A stretch of 64,000 nt of DNA from Alloprevotella sp. Lung230 (GTDB lineage: Bacteria; Bacteroidota; Bacteroidia; Bacteroidales; Bacteroidaceae): positions 1 through 64,000 of the forward strand of contig NZ_JACSUD010000010.1 in assembly GCF_014385435.1 (NCBI RefSeq), given 5' to 3'. The notes beneath the pieces were generated by a model, which made no database searches, was not told where the DNA came from, and worked only from the letters and a program-made list of their open reading frames with translations. Each line of letters opens with the position of its first letter. Position 1 is the stretch's first letter. Both the position numbers and the translations under genes were made by a program. Shown here piece after piece: positions 53,420 through 62,229 of the stretch.

Positions 53420-55276
53420 ATGAGCTCACCAACTTTTTCCATTCACGACCGCGTTGCGGCTTTGCGCCACTGGATGCGCTGCCAAAATCTCCAAGCATTC
53501 ATCGTCCCCTCTGCCGACCCGCACAACAGTGAGTATCCTGCCCCGCACTGGAAGTGCCGCGAATGGATCAGCGGTTTTGACGGAAGTGCCGGAACGGCTC
53601 TTGTCACCCTCCATCACGCAGCCCTCTGGACCGACAGCCGCTATTTTCTTCAAGCCGAACAGCAGTTGCTCGACACTCCCTTTGAACTGATGCGCGAGGG
53701 AGAATGCGCTACCCCCTCCCTTACTGATTGGTTGCAACAAACTTTGGCGGTAGAAATAGCTGCTTTGAAAGATTCTGCCGGCCGCATCGGCTTCTGTGCC
53801 GAAACCTGCACTTTGGATTTCTACGAAAGTCTGTCCGCTGTCTTTTCGCCCGACCTGCTCTGCCCCATGACCGACCCTTTCAGTGAAATCTGGCCGGACC
53901 GCCCGGCGCTGCCGCAATCGTCGTTGTATCGCCAACCCGATGAATATGTCGCCAAGTCGGCCCACGAAAAGATCGAAGACTTCTGCACACAACAAGGGGA
54001 GAGAGAGGGCGAAACGTTTCTCATCGTGAGCGAACTGGCTGAAATAGCGTGGCTGCTCAACCTCCGGGCGTCCGATGTCGAGTATAATCCCGTCTTTATG
54101 GCTTATCTTGTGGCCAACCGCGGGCGCACCATTCTTTTCACCCATCTGCAGCGGGTGAATACCGACATTCGGCACTACCTCAGCGAACAGGGCGTGGAGT
54201 TGCGCGACTACGCCGAGATTTTCACCTTCGTGACCTCCGTCCCCAAGCACCTCTGCCGCTTCCTCGTGCCGCCCACCCTCAATCTCGCGGTTTACCATCC
54301 ACTCCGCCTCGCTGCCGAAGCCAATGGACACCTGAGCCTCGCCCTCCAGATGCAGAGCGTAACAGCCCTCAAAGCCGTGAAGGATGAAGCCGAAATCGCG
54401 GGCTTCCGCAAAGCGATGCAGGCCGATGGAGTCGCTTTGGTACGCTTCCGTTGTTGGCTCGATGAGTTGGTGAAAAACGGAAAAATCGTAGAAGAAACCG
54501 AACTGACCATAGAACATCGGCTCACGGCCTTCCGTGCCGAGCATCCCGACTTCCGCGGACTCTCTTTTGCCACCATTGCCGGCTATGCTGCCCATGGGGC
54601 GATTGTTCACTACGAAGCCACACCCGAAACAGCCGCACGACTCGAAAACAAAGGTTTGCTATTGCTCGACAGCGGGGCGCAATACCTTTCCGGGACAACG
54701 GACATCACCCGCACCATCGCCCTCGGACCGCTCACCGACGAAGAACGTCGCATCTACACCCTCGTACTGAAAGGACACATCGCGCTCTCGCGGATGCGCT
54801 TCCCTGCCGGGACTACGGGGCTGCAACTCGACACTGCCGCCCGCGCTGCGCTGTGGCAGGAAGGTCTCGACTTCGGCCACGGCACGGGCCACGGCGTGGG
54901 GTCGCACCTCTGTGTGCACGAAGGGCCGCACCAAATCCGCAAGAACGTCCGCGATTGCACCTTGCAGTCTTTCTCTGCCGGAATGACCATCACCAACGAA
55001 CCCGGCCTTTATCTTGCCGGAAAGTTTGGGGTGCGCATCGAAAACGTTCTCCTCGTTACGCCTGTCGAAACCACCGATTTCGGTAACTTCCACCGCTTCG
55101 AAACGCTCACGCTCTGTCCCATAGACACTGCGCCCATTGTGCCCGAAATGCTCGATGAAACCGAGAAAAAATGGCTGAACGATTACCATGCGATGGTGCG
55201 TGAACGCCTTCTTCCCTTGCTCTCTTCCATTGCCGAGCGTGACTGGCTCGTCGCCGCCACCCGGCCCCTCCGATAG
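53420..55276 (+). CDS. Aminopeptidase P family protein (M24, Xaa-Pro)
   Basis: 618 residues, the long three-domain form: two creatinase-like N-terminal domains (from MRCQNLQAFIVPSADPHNSE) and a C-terminal pita-bread metallopeptidase. Metal ligands are seen in LLLDSGAQYLSGTTDITRT (two Asp), GTGHGVGSHLCVHEGP (His) and MTITNEPGLYL (Glu), with the last Glu expected near VRIENVLLV. Removes N-terminal residues before proline; cytoplasmic. It stands between two terminator/promoter boundaries, so is probably monocistronic. Confidence 0.92.
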   Translation: MSSPTFSIHDRVAALRHWMRCQNLQAFIVPSADPHNSEYPAPHWKCREWISGFDGSAGTALVTLHHAALWTDSRYFLQAEQQLLDTPFELMREGECATPSLTDWLQQTLAVEIAALKDSAGRIGFCAETCTLDFYESLSAVFSPDLLCPMTDPFSEIWPDRPALPQSSLYRQPDEYVAKSAHEKIEDFCTQQGEREGETFLIVSELAEIAWLLNLRASDVEYNPVFMAYLVANRGRTILFTHLQRVNTDIRHYLSEQGVELRDYAEIFTFVTSVPKHLCRFLVPPTLNLAVYHPLRLAAEANGHLSLALQMQSVTALKAVKDEAEIAGFRKAMQADGVALVRFRCWLDELVKNGKIVEETELTIEHRLTAFRAEHPDFRGLSFATIAGYAAHGAIVHYEATPETAARLENKGLLLLDSGAQYLSGTTDITRTIALGPLTDEERRIYTLVLKGHIALSRMRFPAGTTGLQLDTAARAALWQEGLDFGHGTGHGVGSHLCVHEGPHQIRKNVRDCTLQSFSAGMTITNEPGLYLAGKFGVRIENVLLVTPVETTDFGNFHRFETLTLCPIDTAPIVPEMLDETEKKWLNDYHAMVRERLLPLLSSIAERDWLVAATRPLR

Positions 55277-55353
55277 TTCCCTTTCATCGTCCCCTTTCCG
55301 CCTTGTGGGAAGGGGGCGATGTCTCGTTTGTCCTTCTTTTCTGAAGAGAGGCG

Positions 55354-55384
55354 TTGTTTCTATGAGGAAAAAGTAGTATTTTTG
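55354..55384 (+). promoter_or_regulatory. Promoter of the cobalamin-uptake operon
   Basis: TTG (55354-55356), 20 nt, TATTTTTG (55377-55384), about 45 nt before the riboswitch. Confidence 0.65.
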
Positions 55385-55429
55385 CTTCCACAACTCAGAT
55401 AGCGGTGTCGCGAGATGCACAAAAGCAAA

Positions 55430-55595
55430 AAGCATTCGGTCGCGGTGAAAAGGGAAGTCGGTGCAAGTCCGACACAGTCCCGCTGCTGTAATTCCTCCTT
55501 TGCGCGGCAATCACAGGTCACTGTCGTTGAGCGAAAGTTCACGATGGGAAGACGATTGCCGACCGGGGATAAGTCAGAAGACCTGCCGCTGTTCT
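55430..55595 (+). ncRNA. Cobalamin riboswitch
   Basis: Conserved core GTCGGTGCAAGTCCGACACA, the B12-box region CAGTCCCGCTGCTGTAA, and the 3' part ATAAGTCAGAAGACCTGCC are all present in order and spacing. It lies in the leader of a BtuB-like receptor gene starting at 55642. When bound to adenosyl- or methylcobalamin it should shut off expression. The 45 nt between aptamer and ATG include a stretch TTTCTTCC...GAAGAAGC that could sequester the start; the mechanism is inferred. Confidence 0.95.
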
Positions 55596-55641
55596 CGTTT
55601 TTCGTTTCTTCCGAGGAGAGGAGGCGAAGAAGCTCTTTTTT

Positions 55642-57693
55642 ATGTTCCACACTTCCCTTTGCTCGCTGTCTTTATGGATGGCGCTGCTGAGTGTTGGTGC
55701 TGTCCTTGGTGCCAAGGCTCAATCTGTGCTCCCTTCCTCCGATAGTCCATCGTCTGCCTCTGCGCGCGACAGTTTGCTGCGCGAAGCCCAGGCGTCCACC
55801 CTCCGTCTGCCCCAACGGCACCAAGAGGCCGCCCCTCGTTGGGAAATCCGTGCCGAAGGGTTTGCCCGGCGCGGCATCGTGTCGACCACCGATGCCCTGC
55901 GTCAGTTGCCCGGCATCAATCTGCGCGACTATGGCGGTGCCGGAGGCGTGAAGACCGTGAGTGTGCGCGGATTGGGTGCTGCCCACACGCAAGTGACGCT
56001 CGACGGGCTTCCCGTGCTCGATGCTCGCAGCGGTGCCATCGACTTTGGGCAATTTGATTTTACCCAACTCAACAGCCTTTCCCTCCAGCTCACCGACGAT
56101 GCCCGCCTGCTTGTGCCGGTGCGCACGCTCGCAGCGGCTGTCATCGCCTTGGAGAGCCGTCCTGAAGGGCGACAGGTCGGTTTGCGCGTGGGAAGTTTTG
56201 GCACGATGGCCCCTTCGACCTTGTGGAGCACACGGTGGGGAAAGCACACCCTGGCTGCCGTGGCCGACTGGGCCCATGGCGACAACGACTACCCCTTCAC
56301 CCTGCGCAACGGCCGCCTCACCACTCGGGAACGCCGCAGCCACAGCGCTACTAACACCCTCCACACTGCCTTGCGCTGGCGGTGTAACACCGCGGCCACA
56401 CAACTCTCGGCCGACCTCACCTATGCCACCGACCATCGTCGCCTGCCCGGCCCCGTGATGCTCTACACCCGTGCCGGAACGGAGCACACCGCCGACCATG
56501 ACCTGACGGCCCAACTCTCCTATCGCCACACCCACGGGCGCTGGGAATGGATGGCCGCTGCCAAAGCCGCAGGACACAACACCCACTATCTCAACCTCGA
56601 TCCGCAATATCCCGATGGGCGCGATGAACACCACTACCGCCAGCGCACAGCCTATGCCACTGCCGGCGCGGCCTACCGATGGACGCGTGACCTCTCCGCG
56701 GCCTATGCGGTCGACTATACCTACGAAACGCTGAAATTTGGCAGTACCCTTTGGCGCGATGTCCGCCGCCATTCGCTTCAGCAAAGTCTTTCGTTACGTT
56801 GGAGCGTGTCCCGCTGGTCGGCCACGGCACGCTTGCTGCACCATCGGCATTGGAACGATCTTCACGGCACTGACCGCGCCCCCAACGGACTGCCTTGGGA
56901 GCACGAAGATCCTGCGCGCAACGCCCGACGCTTCACCCCCTCTCTCTCGCTGGCCTATCGGGCCGTCCGCACCCCACGGGCTGCCCTCACCCTGCGCCTC
57001 TATGCGCAACAGCTCTTTCGGATGCCCTCCTTTGCCGAAAGTTACTATTTTCGCTTGGGCAACACTCATCTGCGTCCCGAACTTACGCACCAACTCGGAC
57101 TGGGCGGTACCCTCCATCTTCTTCCCCGCCACACTCCGGTGACGCGGCTCGACCTGACTTTTGATGTCTATGCCAATCGCGTGTCCGACCGCATTGTCGC
57201 CATCCCCCGAAACCCCTACATCTGGCAGACGGCCAACTTCGGGCGGGTGGAAGCTCAAGGCCTCGATCTGACCCTCGACGCCTCACTGCGACTGGCTGCC
57301 CGCCACCACCTCAACCTTGCGGCCAACTATTCTTTCCAACAGGTCGAAGATGCTACCTCCGGCGTCACCCCCACACGCCGAAAGCAACTGGCCTACACTC
57401 CTGCCCACAGCGGCACGATGGCCTTGGGATGGGACAATCCTTGGGCACAACTCAGCGTGACCGCCACTTTTGCCTCCGAGCGATGGAGCACCCACGAGCA
57501 CGCCCCCACTACGCGCCTTCCGGCCTACGCCGAACTCGGCCTTACCTTGCGTCGTCGCCTACCGATTTCGCATCGCCGGCAGCTCGACTGCCTCCTCGCT
57601 GTGACCAATCTGACCGACCATACTTACGAAATCGTGCGCCGGTATCCCATGCCCGGGCGCACCTATCAGTTCTCCGTAAATTATTCATTTTAA
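55642..57693 (+). CDS. btuB: TonB-dependent cobalamin receptor, BtuB-like
   Basis: 683 residues. Signal peptide (cleavage near AKAQS), plug domain about 70-175 (STTDALRQLPGINLRDYGG, VSVRGLGAAHTQVTLDGLPV), then a barrel ending TYQFSVNYSF. The conserved LRPE(L)-type segment is seen at GNTHLRPELTHQLG and MPSFAESYYFRLG, typical of siderophore/cobalamin receptors. Control by the riboswitch and pairing with a BtuG-like propeller identify the ligand as a corrinoid. The barrel is markedly Arg/His/Thr-rich. The btuG-like gene starts 12 nt downstream. Confidence 0.92.
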   Translation: MFHTSLCSLSLWMALLSVGAVLGAKAQSVLPSSDSPSSASARDSLLREAQASTLRLPQRHQEAAPRWEIRAEGFARRGIVSTTDALRQLPGINLRDYGGAGGVKTVSVRGLGAAHTQVTLDGLPVLDARSGAIDFGQFDFTQLNSLSLQLTDDARLLVPVRTLAAAVIALESRPEGRQVGLRVGSFGTMAPSTLWSTRWGKHTLAAVADWAHGDNDYPFTLRNGRLTTRERRSHSATNTLHTALRWRCNTAATQLSADLTYATDHRRLPGPVMLYTRAGTEHTADHDLTAQLSYRHTHGRWEWMAAAKAAGHNTHYLNLDPQYPDGRDEHHYRQRTAYATAGAAYRWTRDLSAAYAVDYTYETLKFGSTLWRDVRRHSLQQSLSLRWSVSRWSATARLLHHRHWNDLHGTDRAPNGLPWEHEDPARNARRFTPSLSLAYRAVRTPRAALTLRLYAQQLFRMPSFAESYYFRLGNTHLRPELTHQLGLGGTLHLLPRHTPVTRLDLTFDVYANRVSDRIVAIPRNPYIWQTANFGRVEAQGLDLTLDASLRLAARHHLNLAANYSFQQVEDATSGVTPTRRKQLAYTPAHSGTMALGWDNPWAQLSVTATFASERWSTHEHAPTTRLPAYAELGLTLRRRLPISHRRQLDCLLAVTNLTDHTYEIVRRYPMPGRTYQFSVNYSF

Positions 57694-57705
57694 CTCCACT
57701 TTTTT

Positions 57706-58797
57706 ATGAAACTCTTCAAACACCTTCTTCCCCTCGCCCTTGTGGGCTTGGCTTTCACGGCTTGTAACGACGAGGAAGACCACATCGAACCGCTCCAACC
57801 CGGCACAGGCATCAATGGTGTCTATGTGCTCAACCAAGGCAATCAAGGCAAAATCGAGGGCATCCTTTCCTACTTCGACTTTAAGGACTACAAGCCCCTC
57901 CACGGCATCTTTAAGAGTGCCAACGGCCAGAGTCTCGGCGACTCTCCTCAGGATGGCGTCATCTATGGCTCGAAGCTCTACATCGCCGTCTATGGCAGTG
58001 ACCTCGTTTGGGCCATCGATGCCAACACCCGCAAAATCCTGGCACAAATCCCCACCACCGACCCCGAAGGTATCACCGCTGCCGGTGGTAACATCTACGT
58101 GAGCAACAACGATGGCTACGTGACAAAAATCGACACCACTGCCCTCAAAGTGGTGAGCAAAATCGAAGTCGGCCCGAACCCCGTAGACCTCGAAGCTCGC
58201 GGCAATTTCCTCTATGTCGCTGTGAGCGACGGCTACAACTGGAGCAAGAACTATGTCAATGGCTTCCGCGTGGCCAAAATCGACCTGCGCACCTTCACCA
58301 ATACCAAGCAGGATGTCAAGGTGGGGATGAACCCCGGCAAACTCACGCAGGACGCCAATGGCAACATCTTCGTCGTGTGCAACGGCAACTACGGCAGCAT
58401 TCCGGGCACTATCTGGCGCATCGATGCAGCCGATCGTGCGGCTGAATACTGCAAAGGAACGATGGCTGCAGCCCATGGCAACAGCCTCTACGTGGTGAAC
58501 TATGTGGTGGACTACACCGACTACAAGAATCCCAAAGCCAACACCACCTATGCCGTTTGGGACACCCGCAGCCACACGGCTGACACCTCCCATGCTTGGG
58601 GCAAGGATCTCGGCCACATGCCGCCTGCTCCCACCGCCATCAACATCGCGCCCCGCACCGGCGACGTCTATCTAGCTTCTGACGCTGCCGTGGGCAACTA
58701 CGTTTCGCAAGGCACCATCCACATCTACGACCGCACGGGAAAGTTCCTCCGCACCGTGGTGGCTGGAGTTCATCCCGTAGCCTCCATCTTCTATTGA
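57706..58797 (+). CDS. btuG: Surface beta-propeller lipoprotein, BtuG-like
   Basis: 363 residues. Lipobox GLAFTAC (Cys about 20) followed by acidic NDEEDH, a surface-export-type signal in Bacteroidota. The mature protein shows repeated propeller blades (NGVYVLNQGNQGKIEGILSYF, KLYIAVYGSDLVWAIDANTRKI, NIYVSNNDGYVTKIDTT), a YncE/DUF5074-like arrangement. Bacteroides BtuG is such a propeller that binds cobalamin tightly on the cell surface and passes it to BtuB; position here under a cobalamin riboswitch supports the same role. The operon ends at the terminator 58870. Confidence 0.87.
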   Translation: MKLFKHLLPLALVGLAFTACNDEEDHIEPLQPGTGINGVYVLNQGNQGKIEGILSYFDFKDYKPLHGIFKSANGQSLGDSPQDGVIYGSKLYIAVYGSDLVWAIDANTRKILAQIPTTDPEGITAAGGNIYVSNNDGYVTKIDTTALKVVSKIEVGPNPVDLEARGNFLYVAVSDGYNWSKNYVNGFRVAKIDLRTFTNTKQDVKVGMNPGKLTQDANGNIFVVCNGNYGSIPGTIWRIDAADRAAEYCKGTMAAAHGNSLYVVNYVVDYTDYKNPKANTTYAVWDTRSHTADTSHAWGKDLGHMPPAPTAINIAPRTGDVYLASDAAVGNYVSQGTIHIYDRTGKFLRTVVAGVHPVASIFY

Positions 58798-58869
58798 TTT
58801 TCCTGCGGTGAATGAGCGGCGCGGTCTATATTGACTGTGCCGCTCGCCTCACCCTTCATTGAACTAAGC

Positions 58870-58931
58870 CATAGACGCCAACTGCCGCTGAGTGATTTTG
58901 TCTCAGAAGGAGTTGGCGTCTATGTTTTTTT
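58870..58931 (+). terminator. Terminator of the cobalamin operon
   Basis: Perfect 14-bp stem CATAGACGCCAACT / AGTTGGCGTCTATG enclosing a small inner stem (CTGAG/CTCAG), then TTTTTTT. Confidence 0.93.
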
Positions 58932-58984
58932 GAAAAACATCGTGGGGCAATCTGGAGCAGCACCAAGGGTCGTCGGAAGCCTGA

Positions 58985-59135
58985 TAAAGTTCCGTTCCAT
59001 CCGATGGACATCCCTTTCAGTTCCGTTCCCTTCAGGGTGAAGAAGGCACTGCCCGACGGACCTGCCGCAAGGAGCGTCTCCGGAGGGGGTGAATATCGGA
59101 AACCCGCAAGGCGGGGCGATCCGATGTTGCAGAGT
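58985..59135 (+). repeat. Diverged member of the 416-bp repeat family
   Basis: GCACTGCCCGACGGACCTGC, then GCGTCTCCGGAGGGGGTGAA and AACCCGCAAGGCGGGGC, partly matching the tandem unit at 45210-45270. Weak similarity; no gene seen. Confidence 0.45.
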
Positions 59136-59154
59136 GCGGCCACCGGAGAATGTC

Positions 59155-59408
59155 CTCGCGCGCACGCGCGTACCCTACTATAGTCCGTGTTTTTTGCCTT
59201 CAATCCTTCACCTTTTGGTTTATTGGTTTATTATTCAGGTGGTTACGGGTGAAGGCAAAGGCGTTGCTGCCTTCACCGGAGAGTGGAGACTTTTCTCTTT
59301 CTCGTGTCTTCCTACTATGCACTGATGATGAGGGATTTATCGGCTTGGGTGAACGCAGTGAAGGCAAAATGCAGGGATATTGTGTAGTGTGAGGCGCACG
59401 CGTGCGAA
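59155..59408. repeat. Inverted-repeat core element, locus E
   Basis: Starts CTCGCGCGCACGCGCGTACC and ends GTGAGGCGCACGCGTGCG; inner arms TTTTTTGCCTTCAATCCTTC and GGTGAACGCAGTGAAGGCAA. The left end matches the complement of the right end of locus C over about 55 nt. Confidence 0.78.
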
Positions 59409-59428
59409 GGCGGAGGGGCGATTTTTTT

Positions 59429-59506
59429 CTCAGAGGTAGGTGGATTTATCTCAGAGGTAGTTTCAATTACCTCAGAGGTAGATCATTCTATCTCAGAGGT
59501 AGCAGT
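59429..59506 (+). repeat. 21-bp-period CTCAGAGGTAG array, locus E
   Basis: CTCAGAGGTAG starts at 59429, 59450, 59471 and 59492, four identical 11-mers at exactly 21 nt, separated by four different 10-nt spacers. The cleanest array of the five. Confidence 0.85.
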
Positions 59507-59527
59507 TCGTCCGATAGTAGAGGATAT

Positions 59528-59600
59528 GAAAGTGTTAAAACTGTGTTAAACTCAAAGTCTTGTGGCTGATTTTTCCGGCGAGATGTCTATATGTAAACAG
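59528..59600 (+). repeat. Third conserved block of the composite repeat, locus E
   Basis: GAAAGTGTTAAAACTGTGTT and, 35 nt on, CGGCGAGATGTCTATATGTA; matches loci B and C. No gene lies between the cobalamin operon terminator and the next terminator. Confidence 0.65.
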
Positions 59601-59654
59601 AGGAGGCTTCAAAAAAAATGTAGAGTTTTGGTCGAGCGGAGGCATTTAGAAGGA

Positions 59655-59700
59655 GTACAAAAACAACCGCTGTCAAAGAGGAAAACCTCAATGACAGCGG
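59655..59700 (-). terminator. Terminator of the second GH20 gene
   Basis: Minus strand CCGCTGTCA, 16-nt loop, TGACAGCGG, then TTGTTTTTG, 30 nt after the stop. Confidence 0.85.
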
Positions 59701-59729
59701 TGTTCAGCAGGGAGTTAAGGCAAAACGGA

Positions 59730-62117
59730 CTATCTTGCCACGATTTCATCGACAAAAAGGAAACCCGGTTTGCCGGCGGCAACGGTGTGCCAAGTGGGGA
59801 TGGCCTTTTCGGGCACGGCGTGCACCTTGATGTAGCGCACCGACTGCGGGGCAAAGGTGTAGCGATAGGGCAGGATGCCATCGGGATCCTTTTCGCCCAT
59901 GGGCAGATAGTCCTGCCGGACAACGGGAGTGAAGTCTTGGCCATCGGTCGAGAGGCTCACCACGACACGCCGTGGCCCATAAATCCAGTTGGCCTTTTCG
60001 ACAAGGGCATTGAAGGACACGCTGCTCACCGTCGTGGGCCGACCGAGGTCGATGACGGCTTCGAGGTCTTCGGTGCTGAAGCCCAACCAGCGTCCGGACT
60101 GGAAGTTGAGGTTGCTGCCTTGCAGACCGTCCACCAGCACGGAGGGGCCGGCAAACTTATATCGGTCGTTGATGCCTTGAAGAAGCCGGATGTCTTTGGC
60201 CGTGCTGAGGGAGAAGTGGAAATCTTCCTGCTCCACTTGGCTGCGCTCGACCATCGGACGGCTGCCGGCGCGAGGACGACCGAGGTTGCGGAAGGCGGCG
60301 GCACGCAACTGGGCATCTTTTTGAAGGACGATGGGCGCTTTGTAGAGCGTGCTGGAAGTTGTGGGTGTGCTGCCGTCGAGGGTGTAGCGGATGTCGGCAT
60401 TGTCAAGCGTGGAGAGGGTAGCCACTATGCCGCGCTCGGCATCAAGCTGATAGGAAGCGGTGACGTTGTAGACATGCTTGGCAAAATTGTAGTTTTGCTC
60501 GCGATAGAGATCGAGCAAACGGGTCAAACGCTCGATGAATTCGGGGAAATTCTTCGTGTTGCGAGGTGTCCATTGGATTTCAGCAAGCGCAGCCATACGC
60601 GGCAACTCCATGTATTCGATTTGCTTGAAGTTGGGAATGTACTCCGTCCAAAGGTTGGCTTGTACACCTATGATATGGCGGGCTTCTTCGGGAGTGGCCT
60701 TTTCAGGTACGGGTTCGTAACTATAAACCGTGGTGAGGGGGAGGTATCCTCCGATAGCCATCGGCTCTTGCTTCGTATCTTTGGCTTGATAGTAGTCAAA
60801 GTAGAGGTAGGTGTTGGGAGTCATGATGGCATCGTGGCCGCTGCGTGCCGCTTCGAGACCACCGGCTTCACCGCGCCAAGACATAACGGTGGCACCGGGA
60901 GCCAGTCCGCCTTCGAGTGTTTCGTCCCAACCGATGATTTTGCGGCCGCGGCGAGAAAGGTGTTGCTCGGCATGACGGATAACATAGCTTTGTAGGCGTT
61001 CTTCTGCGGTGTGCTTGCCATCGCCTTCAAGTTGGTGTTGCTTGATGAAGGCTTGGCATTTGGGGCAAGATTTCCAACGAGTCTTCGGGCATTCGTCCCC
61101 CCCTACGTGGATATATTCAGAAGGGAAGATTTTGACGATTTCATCGAGAACATCATCGATGAAATCGTAGGTTTTTGGATTTCCGGCACAGAGCACGTCG
61201 TCGCTCACACCCCAAATGCGCCATACAGCATAAGGGCCTCCTGTGCAACCCAATTCGGGGTAGGCCGTGAGTGCACCGAGCATGTGGCCGGGGAGGTCGA
61301 TTTCAGGAATGATGGTGATGTGGCGTTCGGCAGCATAGCGCACGATGTCGCGACATTCCTCTTGAGTGTAATAGCCTCCGTGGGGAATTCCGTCATACTT
61401 GCCGCTGTTGTGTCCGATGACGGTTTCGGGGCGTTTGCTGCCCACCTCAACGAGGCGGGGGTGCTTCTTGATTTCCACGCGCCAACCTTGGTCGTCGGTG
61501 AGGTGCCAGTGGAAACGATTGATGTTGTGGAGCGCAATCATGTCGATGAAGCGCTTCACGCTGTCCACACTGAGGAAGTGGCGTGCCACGTCAAGCAGTG
61601 CACCGCGATAGGCGAAACGAGGGGCGTCGTCGATGGTGACGAAAGGAATGTAGATTTGCTTGCCTTTGGGTGGGGTGATTTCACCTTTGTGGCTGTTGTG
61701 GGGCAGAGATTTCCGCAACGTCTGAATGCCATAGAAAGTACCTGCTGCGCTGGCTCCGTTGATGTGGATGCGGTCGGCAGTCACGGTGAGGTGATAGGCT
61801 TCGAGATTGTCGTTTTTCAGGTTTTGGCTGAGAACGATGGCGTTGGTTTGCGGTGCTTTGTGCACAATGGCAGGTGCAAAACCGGTACGTTCTGTCAGGA
61901 AGCGTTGCAAATGGCGGGCATTCGTCTGTTCTTCAGCGGCTTTTCCGCATACGATGACGGTTTGCGCATTGAGGGCAAAGTCGCCTTTCTCAACTGCCGG
62001 AGTGACTTTCAGAGGGCGGGGCACAACGTTGAAGTTGGCTTGTGCCGAGGTCGAACCTGGGGAGCAGAGGAACATTACCGCCGCCAAAAGAGAAACGAGG
62101 AGGAATTTTTGTTTCAT
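59730..62117 (-). CDS. Secreted beta-N-acetylhexosaminidase, GH20, with discoidin-like C-terminus
   Basis: 795 residues from 62117 (MKQKFLLVSLLAAVMFLCSPG, signal peptide). GH20b domain, then GH20 barrel (about 155-510) with FHWHLTDDQGWRVE and the catalytic Asp-Glu pair in HVGGDECPKTRW. A chitobiase-type C-terminal domain follows (TLDNADIRYTLDGSTPTT). The last ~150 residues look like an F5/8 type C/CBM32 sugar-binding domain (GFSTEDLEAVIDLGRPTTVS). Unlike the GH20 at 15621 it has no C-terminal sorting motif. Start 62117 is preferred over 62189, which lies upstream of the promoter's transcript start. Degrades terminal GlcNAc/GalNAc of glycans. Confidence 0.93.
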   Translation of the reverse strand: MKQKFLLVSLLAAVMFLCSPGSTSAQANFNVVPRPLKVTPAVEKGDFALNAQTVIVCGKAAEEQTNARHLQRFLTERTGFAPAIVHKAPQTNAIVLSQNLKNDNLEAYHLTVTADRIHINGASAAGTFYGIQTLRKSLPHNSHKGEITPPKGKQIYIPFVTIDDAPRFAYRGALLDVARHFLSVDSVKRFIDMIALHNINRFHWHLTDDQGWRVEIKKHPRLVEVGSKRPETVIGHNSGKYDGIPHGGYYTQEECRDIVRYAAERHITIIPEIDLPGHMLGALTAYPELGCTGGPYAVWRIWGVSDDVLCAGNPKTYDFIDDVLDEIVKIFPSEYIHVGGDECPKTRWKSCPKCQAFIKQHQLEGDGKHTAEERLQSYVIRHAEQHLSRRGRKIIGWDETLEGGLAPGATVMSWRGEAGGLEAARSGHDAIMTPNTYLYFDYYQAKDTKQEPMAIGGYLPLTTVYSYEPVPEKATPEEARHIIGVQANLWTEYIPNFKQIEYMELPRMAALAEIQWTPRNTKNFPEFIERLTRLLDLYREQNYNFAKHVYNVTASYQLDAERGIVATLSTLDNADIRYTLDGSTPTTSSTLYKAPIVLQKDAQLRAAAFRNLGRPRAGSRPMVERSQVEQEDFHFSLSTAKDIRLLQGINDRYKFAGPSVLVDGLQGSNLNFQSGRWLGFSTEDLEAVIDLGRPTTVSSVSFNALVEKANWIYGPRRVVVSLSTDGQDFTPVVRQDYLPMGEKDPDGILPYRYTFAPQSVRYIKVHAVPEKAIPTWHTVAAGKPGFLFVDEIVAR

Positions 62118-62158
62118 AGCACAAAAAAAGGATGAAATGATAATTGAATTTTCTGTGG

Positions 62159-62190
62159 CGAAGATACAAAAATCCCTGCAAACGAACAAA
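62159..62190 (-). promoter_or_regulatory. Promoter of the second GH20 gene
   Basis: Minus strand TTTG, 20 nt, TATCTTCG (one mismatch in the -7 box), about 40 nt before the ATG at 62117. Confidence 0.6.
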
Positions 62191-62229
62191 TGCGCTTGCA
62201 GGGATTGTAGGGTGGGGTAGGGAAAGAGA

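Noticed and set aside
55277..55330. Terminator after aminopeptidase P
   Set aside because: CCCCTTTCC...GGAAGGGG can pair, but the stem is imperfect and no T-run follows directly.
59429..59506. CRISPR array
   Set aside because: Repeats are 11 nt with 10-nt spacers, only four units, and no cas genes in the window.
59562..62135. Two long plus-strand frames opposite the second GH20 gene
   Set aside because: Antisense shadows; the minus strand carries the GH20 motifs.
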